64,000 nt of DNA from DAIQRJ01 sp963708795 (GCA_963708795.1 CAVPUH010000006.1:744001-808000); one strand, 5' to 3'; positions 1 through 9,225 are shown, counted from the stretch's first letter. The notes: generated by a model not told the origin, from the sequence alone. Translations and numbers: made by a program.

Positions 1-463
1 TAAACTTCCTGTGGTAGTAGCCAGCAACCAGCACTTTCTGTCCAACGTGGTAGTGGTACGAATAGGAGACGCCTGACTTGTGGGGGACCTGCTCCTTTGT
101 GTACACGAATGACACATCATTCGCTATGTTAAGGGAGAAGGCTCTCTCTCTCACGCTCACGTCGGTCTTGTTGCTGTCGCTTTTGTTTGCTAACGACAAA
201 ACCTTGCTGGTGTGACCGCCAGCGACCGCTAGATTTCCCCTCCCGGCTGCCATTTGGATGTGGCAGGCCGTGGCAATAACTGAACACTTCTGATCGATAC
301 AAATTCCGCTACCGTAAAGCGTTTCAACTTTTACCGGTACCGAGAAGCGAATCGTTTCGTGCTCAACGCCAACAAGGCTATCCTGAACGTTAGCGGCAAC
401 ACACGCACTATTTAGCAAAATCACAAGTGTTAAAAGCCGGAGGTTGTGTTCCATGTCTTGCAT
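1..463 (-). CDS. Secreted trypsin-like serine peptidase, N-terminal part (runs off the left edge)
   Basis: On the complement an open frame begins at ATG 463 (or ATG 454) and stays open to base 1, giving at least 154 codons. The N-terminus (MEHNLRLLTLVILLNSACVA) looks like a signal peptide or lipoprotein-type export signal. It is followed by a GSGICID block and then IATACHIQ, the layout of trypsin-like (S1C-type) peptidases in which glycine-rich GSGxxI precedes the T-x-x-H catalytic histidine block. A later VGQKVLVAGYY stretch resembles the VGQxV strand seen in acidobacterial members of the family. The catalytic Asp and Ser would lie beyond the window. The surroundings are accessory DNA. Family assignment is from motifs only; substrate is unknown. 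Confidence 0.55.
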   Translation of the reverse strand, partial: MQDMEHNLRLLTLVILLNSACVAANVQDSLVGVEHETIRFSVPVKVETLYGSGICIDQKCSVIATACHIQMAAGRGNLAVAGGHTSKVLSLANKSDSNKTDVSVRERAFSLNIANDVSFVYTKEQVPHKSGVSYSYHYHVGQKVLVAGYYHRKF

Positions 464-963
464 GCCGTCTTCTAGGGGGAAAAACGGGCTCCCATCCGTG
501 ATGCCTCTCGATTTGGAAATTTTCATCCGGACAACGGAGCCCGCATGCGTTCGCTTGCCTCAGCTTTTATCGCATTGCTATTGCGATGTAGTCAGTGACG
601 AATGAACCTAGATAACCTGTGGGAAAACTATTTTTATGAAATACACTGCAGAGACCGAGTGAAAACTGTCTCACCAGCGGACACGCATTTACTCTTCACG
701 GGGAGGGCCGCTGATTACTTACGCGTAGCAGATGCACCTGCGCGCAGGCGCGGCTGCCCTCTGGAGCCTTCGTTTCTAGGACCTTCTTAGTCTAGTGCTG
801 CGCTGATTTGCCGCGTTCGACGCGGATACCTGGTGGCGGCGAACAAATAATGGCACTGCGAAAAGAAAAAGCGCCAAGTCTCTATTTACTGTGGTTTCAA
901 CGAATTGGAGGAGAAGGAACCAGGCTGTAAAAATCCACATAGTCGCCCGGCTCGAGGGTGGCC
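464..963. other. Gene-poor stretch
   Basis: I see no convincing gene in this 500-base stretch. An open frame of 62 codons (602-790, plus) lacks a ribosome binding site and any recognisable motif. The promoter of the leftward protease gene presumably lies near 464-560. Confidence 0.4.
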
Positions 964-1044
964 ATGTTTGAATACCTGCTGGTACTAGTTGCTCTCATCG
1001 TCATGGCTGTTGATTTTGTCGCCCGAAGCAAAACCAGGACCTAG
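964..1044 (+). CDS. Possible 26-residue membrane peptide
   Basis: A short frame starts at ATG 964, about six bases after a GAGGG purine stretch, and encodes a 26-residue peptide. An acidic N-terminus is followed by a hydrophobic run (YLLVLVALIVMAV) long enough for one membrane helix and a basic tail ending KTRT. The shape fits a small single-span membrane peptide, for example a toxin-like or accessory peptide. No homologue is recognised, and a chance frame cannot be excluded. Confidence 0.25.
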   Translation: MFEYLLVLVALIVMAVDFVARSKTRT

Positions 1045-1176
1045 AGCATTGCGATGGGTCAAGCGGCGAGGCGGGCGAAGATATTCACAACCAAAAACTC
1101 GATTCAATGTGATATCGGTCACTTCTGCCGACCCGCCCGACGTCTATACTCGCCGTCTACCGCGAGGAGCCGGGGA

Positions 1177-1446
1177 ATGCTTACGATAGACAAGATCGAG
1201 CAAGAAATTAGGGGGCGAAGCACCGAGCGGGTTTTATTGCCAGCAGTCTTACGACCCGCCGACCTGCCCAGCCAGCGAATTGCTGACCTTCGACAGGAGG
1301 TGCAGGCCATCCAAGAGCTAAACGCGATTTTCCGCCGTCAGAAAGGTCGTGGGTTTCAGGATCACGCCGCCAACGACAGGAGGAAGGTCAGGCTCGAAGA
1401 AATTATTCAACAACTGAGTGCACTCCGTTGCAAAGTAAGCTTCTGA
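1177..1446 (+). CDS. Small hypothetical protein, 89 residues
   Basis: The frame starts at ATG 1177 with a GAGGAG Shine-Dalgarno stretch just upstream. The product begins MLTIDKIEQEIRGRS and is rich in Glu, Arg and Gln. Two segments (DLRQEVQAIQELNAIFRRQ and RRKVRLEEIIQQLSALR) look like amphipathic helices or short coiled coils. The reading frame extends upstream, but this start has the best ribosome binding site. No family is recognised. It lies alone in an accessory stretch. Confidence 0.4.
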   Translation: MLTIDKIEQEIRGRSTERVLLPAVLRPADLPSQRIADLRQEVQAIQELNAIFRRQKGRGFQDHAANDRRKVRLEEIIQQLSALRCKVSF

Positions 1447-2494
1447 TGTTCGAAAAGCCAGCTCAACGGGAGCGAGTTGCCAACGAGCGAGAACTGTCCA
1501 AAGGACGGTCGGTACATCCACATCTTCAGCATCGATCAGTCCGGTAAGGGACCCGATACTTTAGTGTCCGCCCCGATAACTAATATGAGCTTTATAGGTC
1601 AGAAGCTCGACTGCCAGCCGAGTACCCTAAGCCGCGCCTTTGTTTTCCTCTCGTTCCGCCTGGTGTCTTGCGATTGAGTCGGCCAATCTCTCGGCTTCGA
1701 CGCGTCCGGAAGTCATGTCGAATGCATATTTTCCTAAGAATCTTTCTTTGTAATCCGCGTCCTAATGGTAATCCGCATCCTAGTGTGAGGCGCTCAAGAG
1801 ATCCATGACATTGAACAAACCGACCCTCCAATTGACGCTGGCTGCATTTGGCGGTACCGTGCTTGCGGTCGCTGCCAGCTCTCAGGAATCGTCTTCAACA
1901 ATTCCGGTTATGCGACACGATCGAGTGGGCAGCTTCAGGGCCCAAATTCCGTATGGGCGACGTTCGATTGGAGACGCTGGACGCAGACAACCCGGCGCCT
2001 TATGATGCGCCCGACACTTCAGCAGGCAGCCGACCCGCAGCAGCGGCTCGTGAAACGAAGTATCATACGGATTGGACAAGATCAGAAGCATCTCTATCAG
2101 AAGCATCTCTTCCGGGGTCGTTCAAAGCGCATAACCTCAAGTGGGACGTCACAATTCTGGTGGGCCCCGGCGCTTTTCTCGCCGCTGGCCGCCATATTGA
2201 GAACAATGTTTCGCACTCACGTTTCACGGTGTATCAAGCCATTTCCCGATACCGCCTTGGGGGGATTGGCCGGCTCGCTCGCCGGGATATACCTTAATTC
2301 GATCTGGCATCCAAGGCACAGGCCAGTGGTACGTCCGCCCAAGAAAGGTGCTAGCAAGATCGTTGCTAGGCCAAGAATCAGCGTTCCAGGAGTTTACGCC
2401 TGCCGAGCGTGCCGAAATCAAGGCACCGCTACCGGAACATCGGCAGCTAAAGTTTCTCCGAAACCGGTCGATGTCCTTATCTTAGGAGGGCACC
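1447..2494. other. Unassigned accessory stretch with only weak open frames
   Basis: No recognisable gene is present in about 1 kb. A frame at 1805-2005 (plus) starts with a signal-peptide-like hydrophobic N-terminus (LQLTLAAFGGTVLAVAASS). It is soon overtaken by other frames (1848-2297 and 2002-2622) with no motif, so it could be the head of a decayed secreted protein. I could not join the frames into a known family. Confidence 0.3.
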
Positions 2495-2915
2495 ATGGCT
2501 GTCAATCCGCTCATTCCCGCTGCTCAATACCTTCGTATGTCCACAGAACACCAGCAATATTCGCTGGAGAACCAGTCCGCGGCGATCCAGAGGAGGGCGG
2601 TGGCGGAGCCTGCTTCAGCTAGATGGTTTTCCTATTTCTGTGCGCATTGCTCGATCCGTCACGACGGCAACAGGCATTCTCAAATGGATTGTTGACGCGG
2701 CACCGAGAGATCGTGATTTCTTAACACTGCTGGCGAGGTTGACCCCGTCAAACGATGAAATCCTAGACCTTTACATGTTGCGTAACTTTAGAAAGTTGCG
2801 CTTCTCACTCAGACAAGAAGACAAATGGTTGACAAACGACACAAGGGTGACCGACCTAACCGAGTTCTGCGTAATCGCGCGGCGCTGTCAGACGTCGTTA
2901 TGCTCCGGCGGTTGA
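2495..2915 (+). pseudogene. Internally deleted large serine recombinase (resolvase) remnant
   Basis: The start is well formed: ATG 2495 follows an AGGAGG ribosome binding site. The first 31 residues (AAQYLRMSTEHQQYSLENQ) match the resolvase N-terminal strand with its R-M-S motif carrying the catalytic serine. Similarity then stops near 2595. From about 2640 a different frame encodes a segment (LLARLTPSNDEILDLY, then W-x7-TR-x3-LTEFC) resembling the C-terminal end of the convergent recombinase at 2888-4436. The locus therefore reads as the two ends of a paralogous recombinase with the catalytic core and central domain deleted. It overlaps the tail of the neighbour by 28 bases, tail to tail. 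It is not functional as an enzyme. Confidence 0.65.
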
Positions 2916-4436
2916 AGTGCCTTTGCTACTTCGCAAAGCTCGGAAAGCAACCTAGTTCCCGTCGTCCACCATGGGTTGCTTTCCTTCAGCTTGCATTGCT
3001 TTAATTTGTCCATCTCCCTAAACACATAAAAACTGTGGAAATCAGTGTTTCCTCGGTTCAATCTACCCAGCAAGGAGATGTACCCCTGTTCAAAAGGTAT
3101 CGGGTTTAGCTTCCACTCAAACTCTCCTTTTTTCGTTGGAAGACTAGGACAAATCAGCAGCGAGATGGATAAATAGTTGTCCAACCGGATGAGGGATCGC
3201 ATCCGTCGGGGCAGGCGAAACAATGTCACCCTCTCAGGAAACAGCGCTGCGATCCGGGCTAGGAGTGCCGTACGAAGGCGCAACGTCACTGTGCGACTGT
3301 CAACTTTGCTGAAAGAGGCGGAGGGCGCGTCATAGCCAATCTGTTTATATAACTGGCGCCAGGTGCCAAAGCGCCAGCGGTACGTTGAGAGCGTTGGCAT
3401 GTTTCGGGTATTCGCTATCAATTTTTCTGTCAGCTTGCCTTTGGTTCGTAGCAACACCTTCAGTCGGCGCAAGATTTCTTCGTCGGTTGGTTTCTCTAGC
3501 CGCTTCTTGCGGACGAACTGAACTCGATCAAACGTTCGCTGGTCAATGATGGGGGCAAAAGCACCTATTCGGACCACCCAGTCGCCCGAGGGCTGCGCGA
3601 TAACTCTAGTATGTAGCCTGCAGGTCGTTTTACCCCAAATGTTGCACCCAACATATTTGGGATTTCTGAGCGTCCGACCAACCGATGCGTTTGCCCAAGG
3701 CCTACCTTCAATATAGGGAGTGCCTTGCAGATTCAGGTAACGGGCTATGTCGCTCATGCTCAAATCATTCCTCATAGCCAACGTATACATTGTTCGAACG
3801 CACTCGACCTCTTTCTTTGGACCCGGAACCAAGATGACGCGATCCGAGGCGAGGCCCTTATGGTCGCCGACACGTAGTTCTTGCTTGGGTAAGGTAAATC
3901 AACATGCGACGGAGACCGTACCCGGCGAACCCTCCCATTCTGAATCCAAGTTGGGCCAATCGTTTTTGAGCACTTAATACCTTCACTCCGAGTTCACGGC
4001 TGTACTCGGCTGCCATCGTTCTCTTCAGAGCTTTGAAAATTGCACTTGGTAAGGTCCCGTCGTTTGGAAACAGCTCAGCGCAGTAGTGAATGGGAATGCC
4101 TGCCCTTTTGCAGAGAAATTCGTAGTGCGCGGCCTCATCAGCATCTTGAAATCGCCCCCAGCGGCTCACGTCATAAACCAAAATTGCACTATAAACTGCA
4201 CTGCCGTCTAGCACGTCCTTTAGCAATTCGGTGAGACCGCCCCTACGTTTAAGCACGACTCCGCTTCTTCCAGCATCAGAGTAAGTCTTAACCACAATGA
4301 AACCATGTTGTTGAGCATACTGCTGGATAGCAGCTTTCTGATACTCGATTGAATACTGCTGAAGGTCGGTGGACATCCGCACGTATTCGGCAGCGCGAAT
4401 TGTGTCGCACACGGACGTCGGGACATTCTTACGCAT
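2888..4436 (-). pseudogene. Large serine recombinase, frameshifted
   Basis: Reading leftward from 4436, the first 180 or so residues form a resolvase catalytic domain: AAEYVRMSTDLQQYSIEYQ with the nucleophile serine, then YSDAGRSG, VYDVSRWGRF and a PSAIFKALKRTMAAEYSREL helix. The frame breaks at about 3890-3900 after GYGLRRMLI. The continuation lies in another frame (KQELRVGDHKGLASDRVILV), which gives the recombinase domain block ending at 2888 (MVPGPKKEVECVRTMY, RTLRNPKYVG). One single-base indel is enough to explain the split. The joined protein would be about 515 residues, usual for large serine recombinases. Such enzymes move integrative elements or IS607-like units. Whether the break is decay or sequence error is unclear. 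Confidence 0.8.
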
Positions 4437-4985
4437 GCCGTGCCCCTGGACTGGTGGTGGCTTAAACTTCCCGAAACGGATAGATCAACCTGGACCAAAT
4501 CATACTCCCATCGCCCAGGGGTGTAATCAGCACGAAGGGGTCAGTCGGAATGGGTTTGGGGACCATTTTGCCGTCGCCCTGCGCAGGGGCTGAGGATACC
4601 GACCTTGGCCGCTTTGTCGCATTGGAGTTCTGCCCGAGGACGTAGCGCGTCGCGTTTGGGACGACCGTTCTCACAGCTTGCGACTTCACCGGGGTGTCGC
4701 CACTGTTCGGAATTGCTCACTCACGTTACCAACGGATGCAGGAAATATGTCGAAACTAACAGATGTCAGAAAGCTGGCGAAGGATTTCGAGACCACGCAG
4801 GTGAACGATTGCGAAACTGATGATTTGGACACCAACTTTGACATACCCGTTCACCTGGTTTAAGACGAAATCCGATGACTATGTCAGTCGCACAAAGCCG
4901 AGGTAGCTTTCGCAAACAAAAACAGGGCGAGACCATCGCAGTCCTCATTCTCGCCCAATTAGGCGGGAACGTAGCCAATTAGTGT
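4437..4985. other. Gap with short unassigned frames
   Basis: Two short frames are worth recording. On the minus strand 4689-4462 (GTG start, 75 codons) ends in DPFVLITPLGDGSMIWSRLI, reminiscent of the C-terminal segment of some acidobacterial zinc-finger/anti-sigma-like proteins, and may be a fragment. On the plus strand ATG 4747 to 4863 encodes an acidic 38-residue peptide preceded by AGGA. Neither is a secure gene. Confidence 0.25.
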
Positions 4986-5588
4986 TCAGTCTCCCATCGC
5001 GGCCAGCGCGTTCTCAGCCGCCTTGTCCAACATGTCTTGCTGCTTCGTCGTAAAGTGAGCGTAATATTTTTCAGTCACAGTGATTGACGAATGTCCCAGC
5101 GCCTTGCTGAGCAGCCGAATGTCGCCCCCGGCCTCCAAAAAGATCGCGGCGTACGTGTGCCGTAGGTCATGGGATGTATGCTCGACGGCCGCCTTCTTGA
5201 ACACCTTCCGATACAATTTCTGAAAGTACGACGGCGCATCTTCGGGGAGAGTGTTGCCCGACGCAAAAAAATACTTTAGGTTGCCATTCTTGACCTTTAG
5301 GAGCAACCGGCCAAGTTCTTCCGTGATGGGATTGTTGACGGCGGTCCCAGTCTTCTGACGGCTGGTCTTGACGCGAAATCGGCCGGCCTGTTTTGTCAGC
5401 TCGTCTTTAGACAATCCAACGGCATCAACGATAGCCAATCCAGCCTCGCGCTGCAATCTCATACACGCCTTCACTCGCTCCCGGCTCTCAGGAGTCATCG
5501 GAACTTCGTCCACCGCCTTCATGATGCGAGCGTAGACCTTAGGGCGGATGATGCGGTCCTCGGAGACGTGAAGGTCGTTCGTGTTCAA
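4986..5588 (-). pseudogene. Truncated tyrosine integrase, catalytic domain only
   Basis: The 200-codon frame corresponds to the catalytic half of a phage-type tyrosine integrase and lacks the N-terminal core-binding domain. An in-frame stop lies just upstream, near 5605. Visible catalytic elements are Lys79 (RQKTG), His140-x-x-Arg143 (HDLRH), His166 (LGHSS) and the Tyr176 block (EKYYAHF). The first catalytic arginine is missing: the block that normally reads GLAIRDAV or GLRIxDAV reads GLAIVDAV, with Val54. The only in-frame initiator is a TTG. Its 5' end lies about 55 bases from a tRNA-Phe 3' remnant, the typical layout of an integrase beside its attachment site. I infer a dead integrase marking an old island end. 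Confidence 0.75.
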
Positions 5589-5643
5589 TTTTACGGAGAT
5601 AAGTCAACAGCGATGTAAGTTATTGATTAATAGTATAGATTTG

Positions 5644-5690
5644 TGGTGGCCAGGGACGGAGTTGAACCGCCGACGCCAGCCTTTTCAGTG
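5644..5690 (-). other. 3' fragment of tRNA-Phe (probable attachment-site remnant)
   Basis: On the complement the sequence contains an anticodon-loop-like CTGAAAA (anticodon GAA), then GGCGG-TTCAACT-CCGTC, a pairable T arm, then CCTGGCCACCA with encoded CCA. The matching 5' acceptor strand and D arm are absent upstream, and the anticodon stem does not pair. This is the part of a tRNA that integrating elements typically duplicate. It sits next to a truncated integrase, so an att remnant is the best reading. Confidence 0.6.
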
Positions 5691-5782
5691 CGCACCCGAG
5701 CCACCATAGCCATGAACTGCCCCCAGCGTGTAAAGTAAGCGAGAAGGGTATGGAGACCGCTTTGCACAGCTGAGGGTGAGTT

Positions 5783-7309
5783 TTGCCGCCTGAGACTTTC
5801 CATGACATAAGCATTTGGGAAGAGATCAGATCCACTGTCTCGTGGAAAACTGTCCGGCTCGTGGAAAACATCAACCAAGAGATTCCGAAAGATGCTTCAC
5901 TCGCAGAATTCCAAGGCAAGCACCCGGTTCCCTTTCAGCTTCAGCAAATAATGGAACAGCGCGCCAATGTTTGGGTTCAGCGCTTGTACGATATTTGTTG
6001 CGACGCCTACAAGAGTCGCGGCAAAAGCCTGTCAGCAGATTTCGACCGAGCAATATGGACATACCGAATCTATCCCTTCATCATGGGGGAGACCGATTCA
6101 CAAATACACAGTGGCACAATGGGTGGTTTCTTGAATCTGCTACTGTGCGCGATAGGTTCGCCGCCGGAAAGGCGCCGGTCGCTCACAGTCGATCAGAAAG
6201 AGTGTTGCTTCGGTGCCAGAAGCAGGGTTTATGAAACTTGGCACGACAAACTTCTCCATCTGCCTCCGAGAATTAACGAGGCAGCCGCAGTGATGGCCCA
6301 AGCCCACGCAAGGGAGCGTCGTGCAGCGCGCATTTTCGCTGGGCTGCCCACAGACGATCCCCCACTGGCAACGACAGTTCATCCGTTAACGCAGCCTGAA
6401 GAATCACCGTCGCAAAGAGCATTCAGCACAGATCCTGATACCCCGCCATCGACAATAAAGAAAAAATCCCGGTTTCCGTTGCCGAGCGCAACGATAATTG
6501 GGGCATACATCGACGAATTTGTCGCCTGGGATGGTGAACAGTATGTATTGCGACCCACAAAAGAAAGTGTGCTCGCTGATGAGGGCTTAAAGTTGATTGG
6601 AAGTGTGAGAGAACTCAGCCGCGTGCGACGGTTCAGCCCAGGGTACGTTTTTGTGCAGAATCCATCGCAAGAGGCTCGATGTCCAGACTGTGCGCTCCAA
6701 GACCCGACACAACAACAGCCGCCAACGCAGCCTCCCTCATTGGCACAGCCAATCGCCCCAATGTCGGCTGACGCGTCACCGGCAGTCTCGGCGCCTCAGG
6801 GATCACTTTCCGCAAGAGCGAACAGACCGGTTACCCCAGGGTCGTCTGCACTGGAGCCGGAATTGCCTGCCTTGAGCCCGGCTCACGAGGGCCCTGAGAA
6901 AGAAGCGCGGGGAGTCAGCGGAGCTGCCATGCCAACGCACCCGGGGGGGATGGAGGCGGCCACCTGGGACGCCATCGAAATCTCATTCACGAGCGAGGAA
7001 CGAGTTCAGATTCGTAATGGTGCCGCGACCGAAACTCGCAACTACACCGATTTTGGTTTCGAGGATTCTAGAAGCGGGAAACCCAATCGGGCTTGGGAAG
7101 CCCTGCGTGTGCTTGCAGAAGAAGGCGGCACTATCCGGGATTCTGCCAAAATATCCCGGGCATGGCCCAAGATTGAAAAGCGGATCCAAGAAGTACGGAA
7201 GGTACTGCGGAAGCACTTTGGCATCTCTGCGGATCCGATCCCGTTTGTCGCAGGCATAGGATACCAAGCGCGTTTTAAGATCGGTTGCCGTCCTTCATTT
7301 CACACGTAG
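5783..7309 (+). CDS. Unknown 508-residue protein with a probable C-terminal winged-helix-like domain
   Basis: The frame starts at TTG 5783, directly after a GAGGGTGAG ribosome binding site, with an in-frame stop just upstream; ATG 5951 is a later alternative. Residues 1 to about 200 are mixed helical, with W-x-Q-R-L-Y-D-I and AIWTYRIYPFI segments and several cysteines. Residues about 200-390 include a proline/glutamine-rich linker (QDPTQQQPPTQPPSLAQP). The last 110 residues form a compact basic unit (NRAWEALRVLAEEGGTIRD, then KIEKRIQEVRKVLRKHFGI and GIGYQARFKIG), plausibly a winged-helix DNA-binding fold. It precedes an excisionase-like gene and an integrase on the same strand, so a regulator or replication function of the element is possible. 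No family is recognised. Confidence 0.6.
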   Translation: MPPETFHDISIWEEIRSTVSWKTVRLVENINQEIPKDASLAEFQGKHPVPFQLQQIMEQRANVWVQRLYDICCDAYKSRGKSLSADFDRAIWTYRIYPFIMGETDSQIHSGTMGGFLNLLLCAIGSPPERRRSLTVDQKECCFGARSRVYETWHDKLLHLPPRINEAAAVMAQAHARERRAARIFAGLPTDDPPLATTVHPLTQPEESPSQRAFSTDPDTPPSTIKKKSRFPLPSATIIGAYIDEFVAWDGEQYVLRPTKESVLADEGLKLIGSVRELSRVRRFSPGYVFVQNPSQEARCPDCALQDPTQQQPPTQPPSLAQPIAPMSADASPAVSAPQGSLSARANRPVTPGSSALEPELPALSPAHEGPEKEARGVSGAAMPTHPGGMEAATWDAIEISFTSEERVQIRNGAATETRNYTDFGFEDSRSGKPNRAWEALRVLAEEGGTIRDSAKISRAWPKIEKRIQEVRKVLRKHFGISADPIPFVAGIGYQARFKIGCRPSFHT

Positions 7310-7576
7310 CCAATTTTTCCAGCCGTAATCAAAAAATTATCTAAGTTCTTCTGCCTCCTTAGCATCAAGCACTTACGGACAATTTTCGACGAAAACTGTC
7401 TTCTACCATCGAATTTTCGCCCTTCTCTCATAGGCGCTCCACGGAAGCAGCGCCGGCAAGCGATTCCGTGCGCAGCGGATTGAATATCCGCCGCGGTAAA
7501 AATATGGCCGATAAGACTAATGGAAACAAGCAGGTAGAACGCCTGAAGGAAGACTGTAGCCGAACTGTAACTCTTA

Positions 7577-7804
7577 ATGAGGCTTTGGAGAATGCAAAAC
7601 CAAACCAATAGCCAGAGAAGCAAGCGACTTTTGCGCACGAGAGAAGCGGCGGACTACCTCTCTCTCAGCCCTTGGAAGATTCGGCGGCTGATACAAGATG
7701 GTCGCCTCCCCGTCGTCCAGGATGGTGAGGGAGCACCATTTCTACTCGACGTTCGCGACCTGGACGGGTACATCGAACGGAACAAGAAATTGTGCGGCCA
7801 ATAA
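7577..7804 (+). CDS. Excisionase-like helix-turn-helix DNA-binding protein
   Basis: This 75-residue protein carries the HTH_17/MerR-like excisionase fold. RTREAADYLSLSPWKIRRLI is the helix-turn-helix and recognition helix, followed by the wing segment DGRLPVVQDGEGAPFLLDVRDLDGYIER. Proteins of this family bend DNA as recombination directionality factors or act as small regulators. ATG 7577 and ATG 7592 are both possible starts; neither has an ideal ribosome binding site. Only 11 bases separate its stop from a 24-bp palindrome, and the integrase lies 280 bases downstream, so a Xis role is a reasonable inference. Confidence 0.7.
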   Translation: MRLWRMQNQTNSQRSKRLLRTREAADYLSLSPWKIRRLIQDGRLPVVQDGEGAPFLLDVRDLDGYIERNKKLCGQ

Positions 7805-7814
7805 TTTCTCTTCT

Positions 7815-7838
7815 ATCTAGCATAGCGCTATGCTAGAT
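7815..7838. promoter_or_regulatory. Perfect 24-bp palindrome between the excisionase-like and small basic genes
   Basis: The half-site ATCTAGCATAGC is followed immediately by its exact reverse complement, with no spacer. It is not followed by a T-tract, so it is unlikely to be an intrinsic terminator. It lies 36 bases upstream of the small basic gene. A dimeric operator for the excisionase-like or another element regulator, or an accessory recombination site, would fit. Confidence 0.6.
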
Positions 7839-7873
7839 TAGATTCCAATGCCGCGGAAAGGACGGCAGAAAGG

Positions 7874-8086
7874 ATGGCACACAAGAAAAAGAACCCGCAC
7901 GCCGTAGCTCTGGGTGGCTTAGGCGGCAAGGCTCGGGCGAAGAGTCTGTCCAATAACGAACGCTCTGAGATTGCCAGCAAGGCGGCGAAAGCAAGATCCG
8001 AAAAGCTGAGTGCATCAAGAAGGTCGGAAATTGCAAAGCGCGCAGTAGCAGCTCGGGAAGCGAAGAAAAAAGGGGGTAAACCATGA
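7874..8086 (+). CDS. Small basic Ala/Lys-rich protein, 70 residues
   Basis: ATG 7874 opens a 70-residue, strongly basic protein that overlaps the integrase start by four bases (ATGA), implying translational coupling. It contains a glycine-rich start (ALGGLGGKARAKSLS) and two copies of a short helix motif: SNNERSEIASKAAKARSEK and SASRRSEIAKRAVAAREAK, 24 residues apart. Such composition suggests nucleic-acid binding, possibly an architectural or regulatory partner of the integrase. No established family name is assigned. Confidence 0.6.
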   Translation: MAHKKKNPHAVALGGLGGKARAKSLSNNERSEIASKAAKARSEKLSASRRSEIAKRAVAAREAKKKGGKP

Positions 8087-9198
8087 GCCGCCCGAAGGGT
8101 ACAGGTTGTATCTACCAGCGAGCGGGAACGAGCGTCTGGTGGATAAAGTACAGCCGCAACGGCAAGCCGTTCTCCGAATCCTCACACACCGCCGATAGGC
8201 GGAAAGCTGAAAAAATGCTTAAGCACCGCTTGGCAGAAATTCAGACAGGTACTTTCATTGGACCTGAGACTGAGCGTGTCAGGTTAGACGAGTTGGCAGA
8301 GGATTTCTTGCGAGAGTATCGGATAAATGGTCGCAAATCTGCAGACGATGCCGAAGCGCGCTGGAAACTTCATCTTAAACCGTTCTTTGGAGTGCTGAGA
8401 GCAGTTGAGGTCAGCAGTCCGCTTCTGACGCGGTATATCGAATCTAGGCAGAATGAGGACGCAAAGAACGCCACAATCAACAGGGAACTTGCAGCCCTGA
8501 AGCGCATGTTCAACTTGGGGCGCGAGCACAGGAAAGTTCGCGATGTACCTATATTTCCCCACCTCAAAGAGAACAACGTGCGGAAGGGCTACCTGGAAGA
8601 TGGGCAGTACAGAAAGCTGGTCGAATACTGCCCCGAGCTTTGGTTTCGCGCACTCGTAGAAGTGGGCCGGACCTACGGTTGGCGAGTGAGCGAATTGCTC
8701 AGTATGCGGGTGAGCCAGATAGACCTGTTTCCCCGCACTATCCGACTTGAACCAGGTACTACCAAGAACAACGACGGCCGCGAAGTGACAATGACGGATG
8801 CTGTTTACACACTGCTCGCAGAGTGTATCCACGGTAAGGCGCCGGATCAGTATGTTCTTACTCGCCCTTGCGGGAATCCTGTACGTGATTTCCGAGACAC
8901 GTGGGCGAACGCCTGTAAACACGCGAACGTCGCCGGATTGCTGTTTCACGATCTCCGAAGAACCGCGGCGCGAAATCTTCGGAGGGCCGGAATCGCGGAG
9001 GGTGTCATTATGAAAATCGGAGGATGGCGAACGCGATCGGTGTTCGAGCGCTATGCTATCGTGGATCAGCACGACATCGCAGAGGCGATGAAAAAGCTCC
9101 AGGCAAGCGAGCAAGAAGTCGCTAACAGCTACAGTTCAGTTACAGTTGAGCCGAAATCAGCCACGGTTGCAAAGGCTCCGACGTGTAAATTAAGCTAG
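8083..9198 (+). CDS. Tyrosine-type site-specific integrase
   Basis: The 371-residue protein has the three-part architecture of phage/island integrases. Residues 1-55 are an AP2-like arm-binding domain (GCIYQRAGTSVWWIKYSRNGK). About 65-150 form a SAM-like core-binding domain. 165-340 form the catalytic domain with Arg201 (YGWRVSELL), Lys228, His289-x-x-Arg292 (FHDLRRT), Trp315 in the GGW position normally held by His or Trp, and nucleophile Tyr324 (FERYAIVD). All required residues are present, so it should be active. It overlaps the upstream small basic gene and ends 27 bases before tRNA-Leu(CAA), a likely integration neighbourhood. Unusually, it faces the 5' end of the tRNA rather than the 3' end. 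Confidence 0.92.
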   Translation: MSRPKGTGCIYQRAGTSVWWIKYSRNGKPFSESSHTADRRKAEKMLKHRLAEIQTGTFIGPETERVRLDELAEDFLREYRINGRKSADDAEARWKLHLKPFFGVLRAVEVSSPLLTRYIESRQNEDAKNATINRELAALKRMFNLGREHRKVRDVPIFPHLKENNVRKGYLEDGQYRKLVEYCPELWFRALVEVGRTYGWRVSELLSMRVSQIDLFPRTIRLEPGTTKNNDGREVTMTDAVYTLLAECIHGKAPDQYVLTRPCGNPVRDFRDTWANACKHANVAGLLFHDLRRTAARNLRRAGIAEGVIMKIGGWRTRSVFERYAIVDQHDIAEAMKKLQASEQEVANSYSSVTVEPKSATVAKAPTCKLS

Positions 9199-9225
9199 TT
9201 TTCTCTTCAGGCTTTAGAGCACTAA

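Noticed and set aside
1805..2622. Overlapping frames with a signal-peptide-like start
   Set aside because: No frame carries a recognisable family, and they could not be joined convincingly into one decayed gene.
5627..5878. Short minus-strand frame reading VRTEKAGVGGSTPSLATT
   Set aside because: This is the typical false translation of a tRNA 3' end; the sequence is a tRNA-Phe fragment, not a gene.
7874..8086. Antitoxin role for the small basic protein
   Set aside because: Size fits, but there is no toxin partner; coupling is with an integrase and no antitoxin fold is seen.
8284..9114. 276-codon open frame on the minus strand inside the integrase gene
   Set aside because: It is antisense to a complete integrase with all catalytic residues and has no domain or ribosome binding site.
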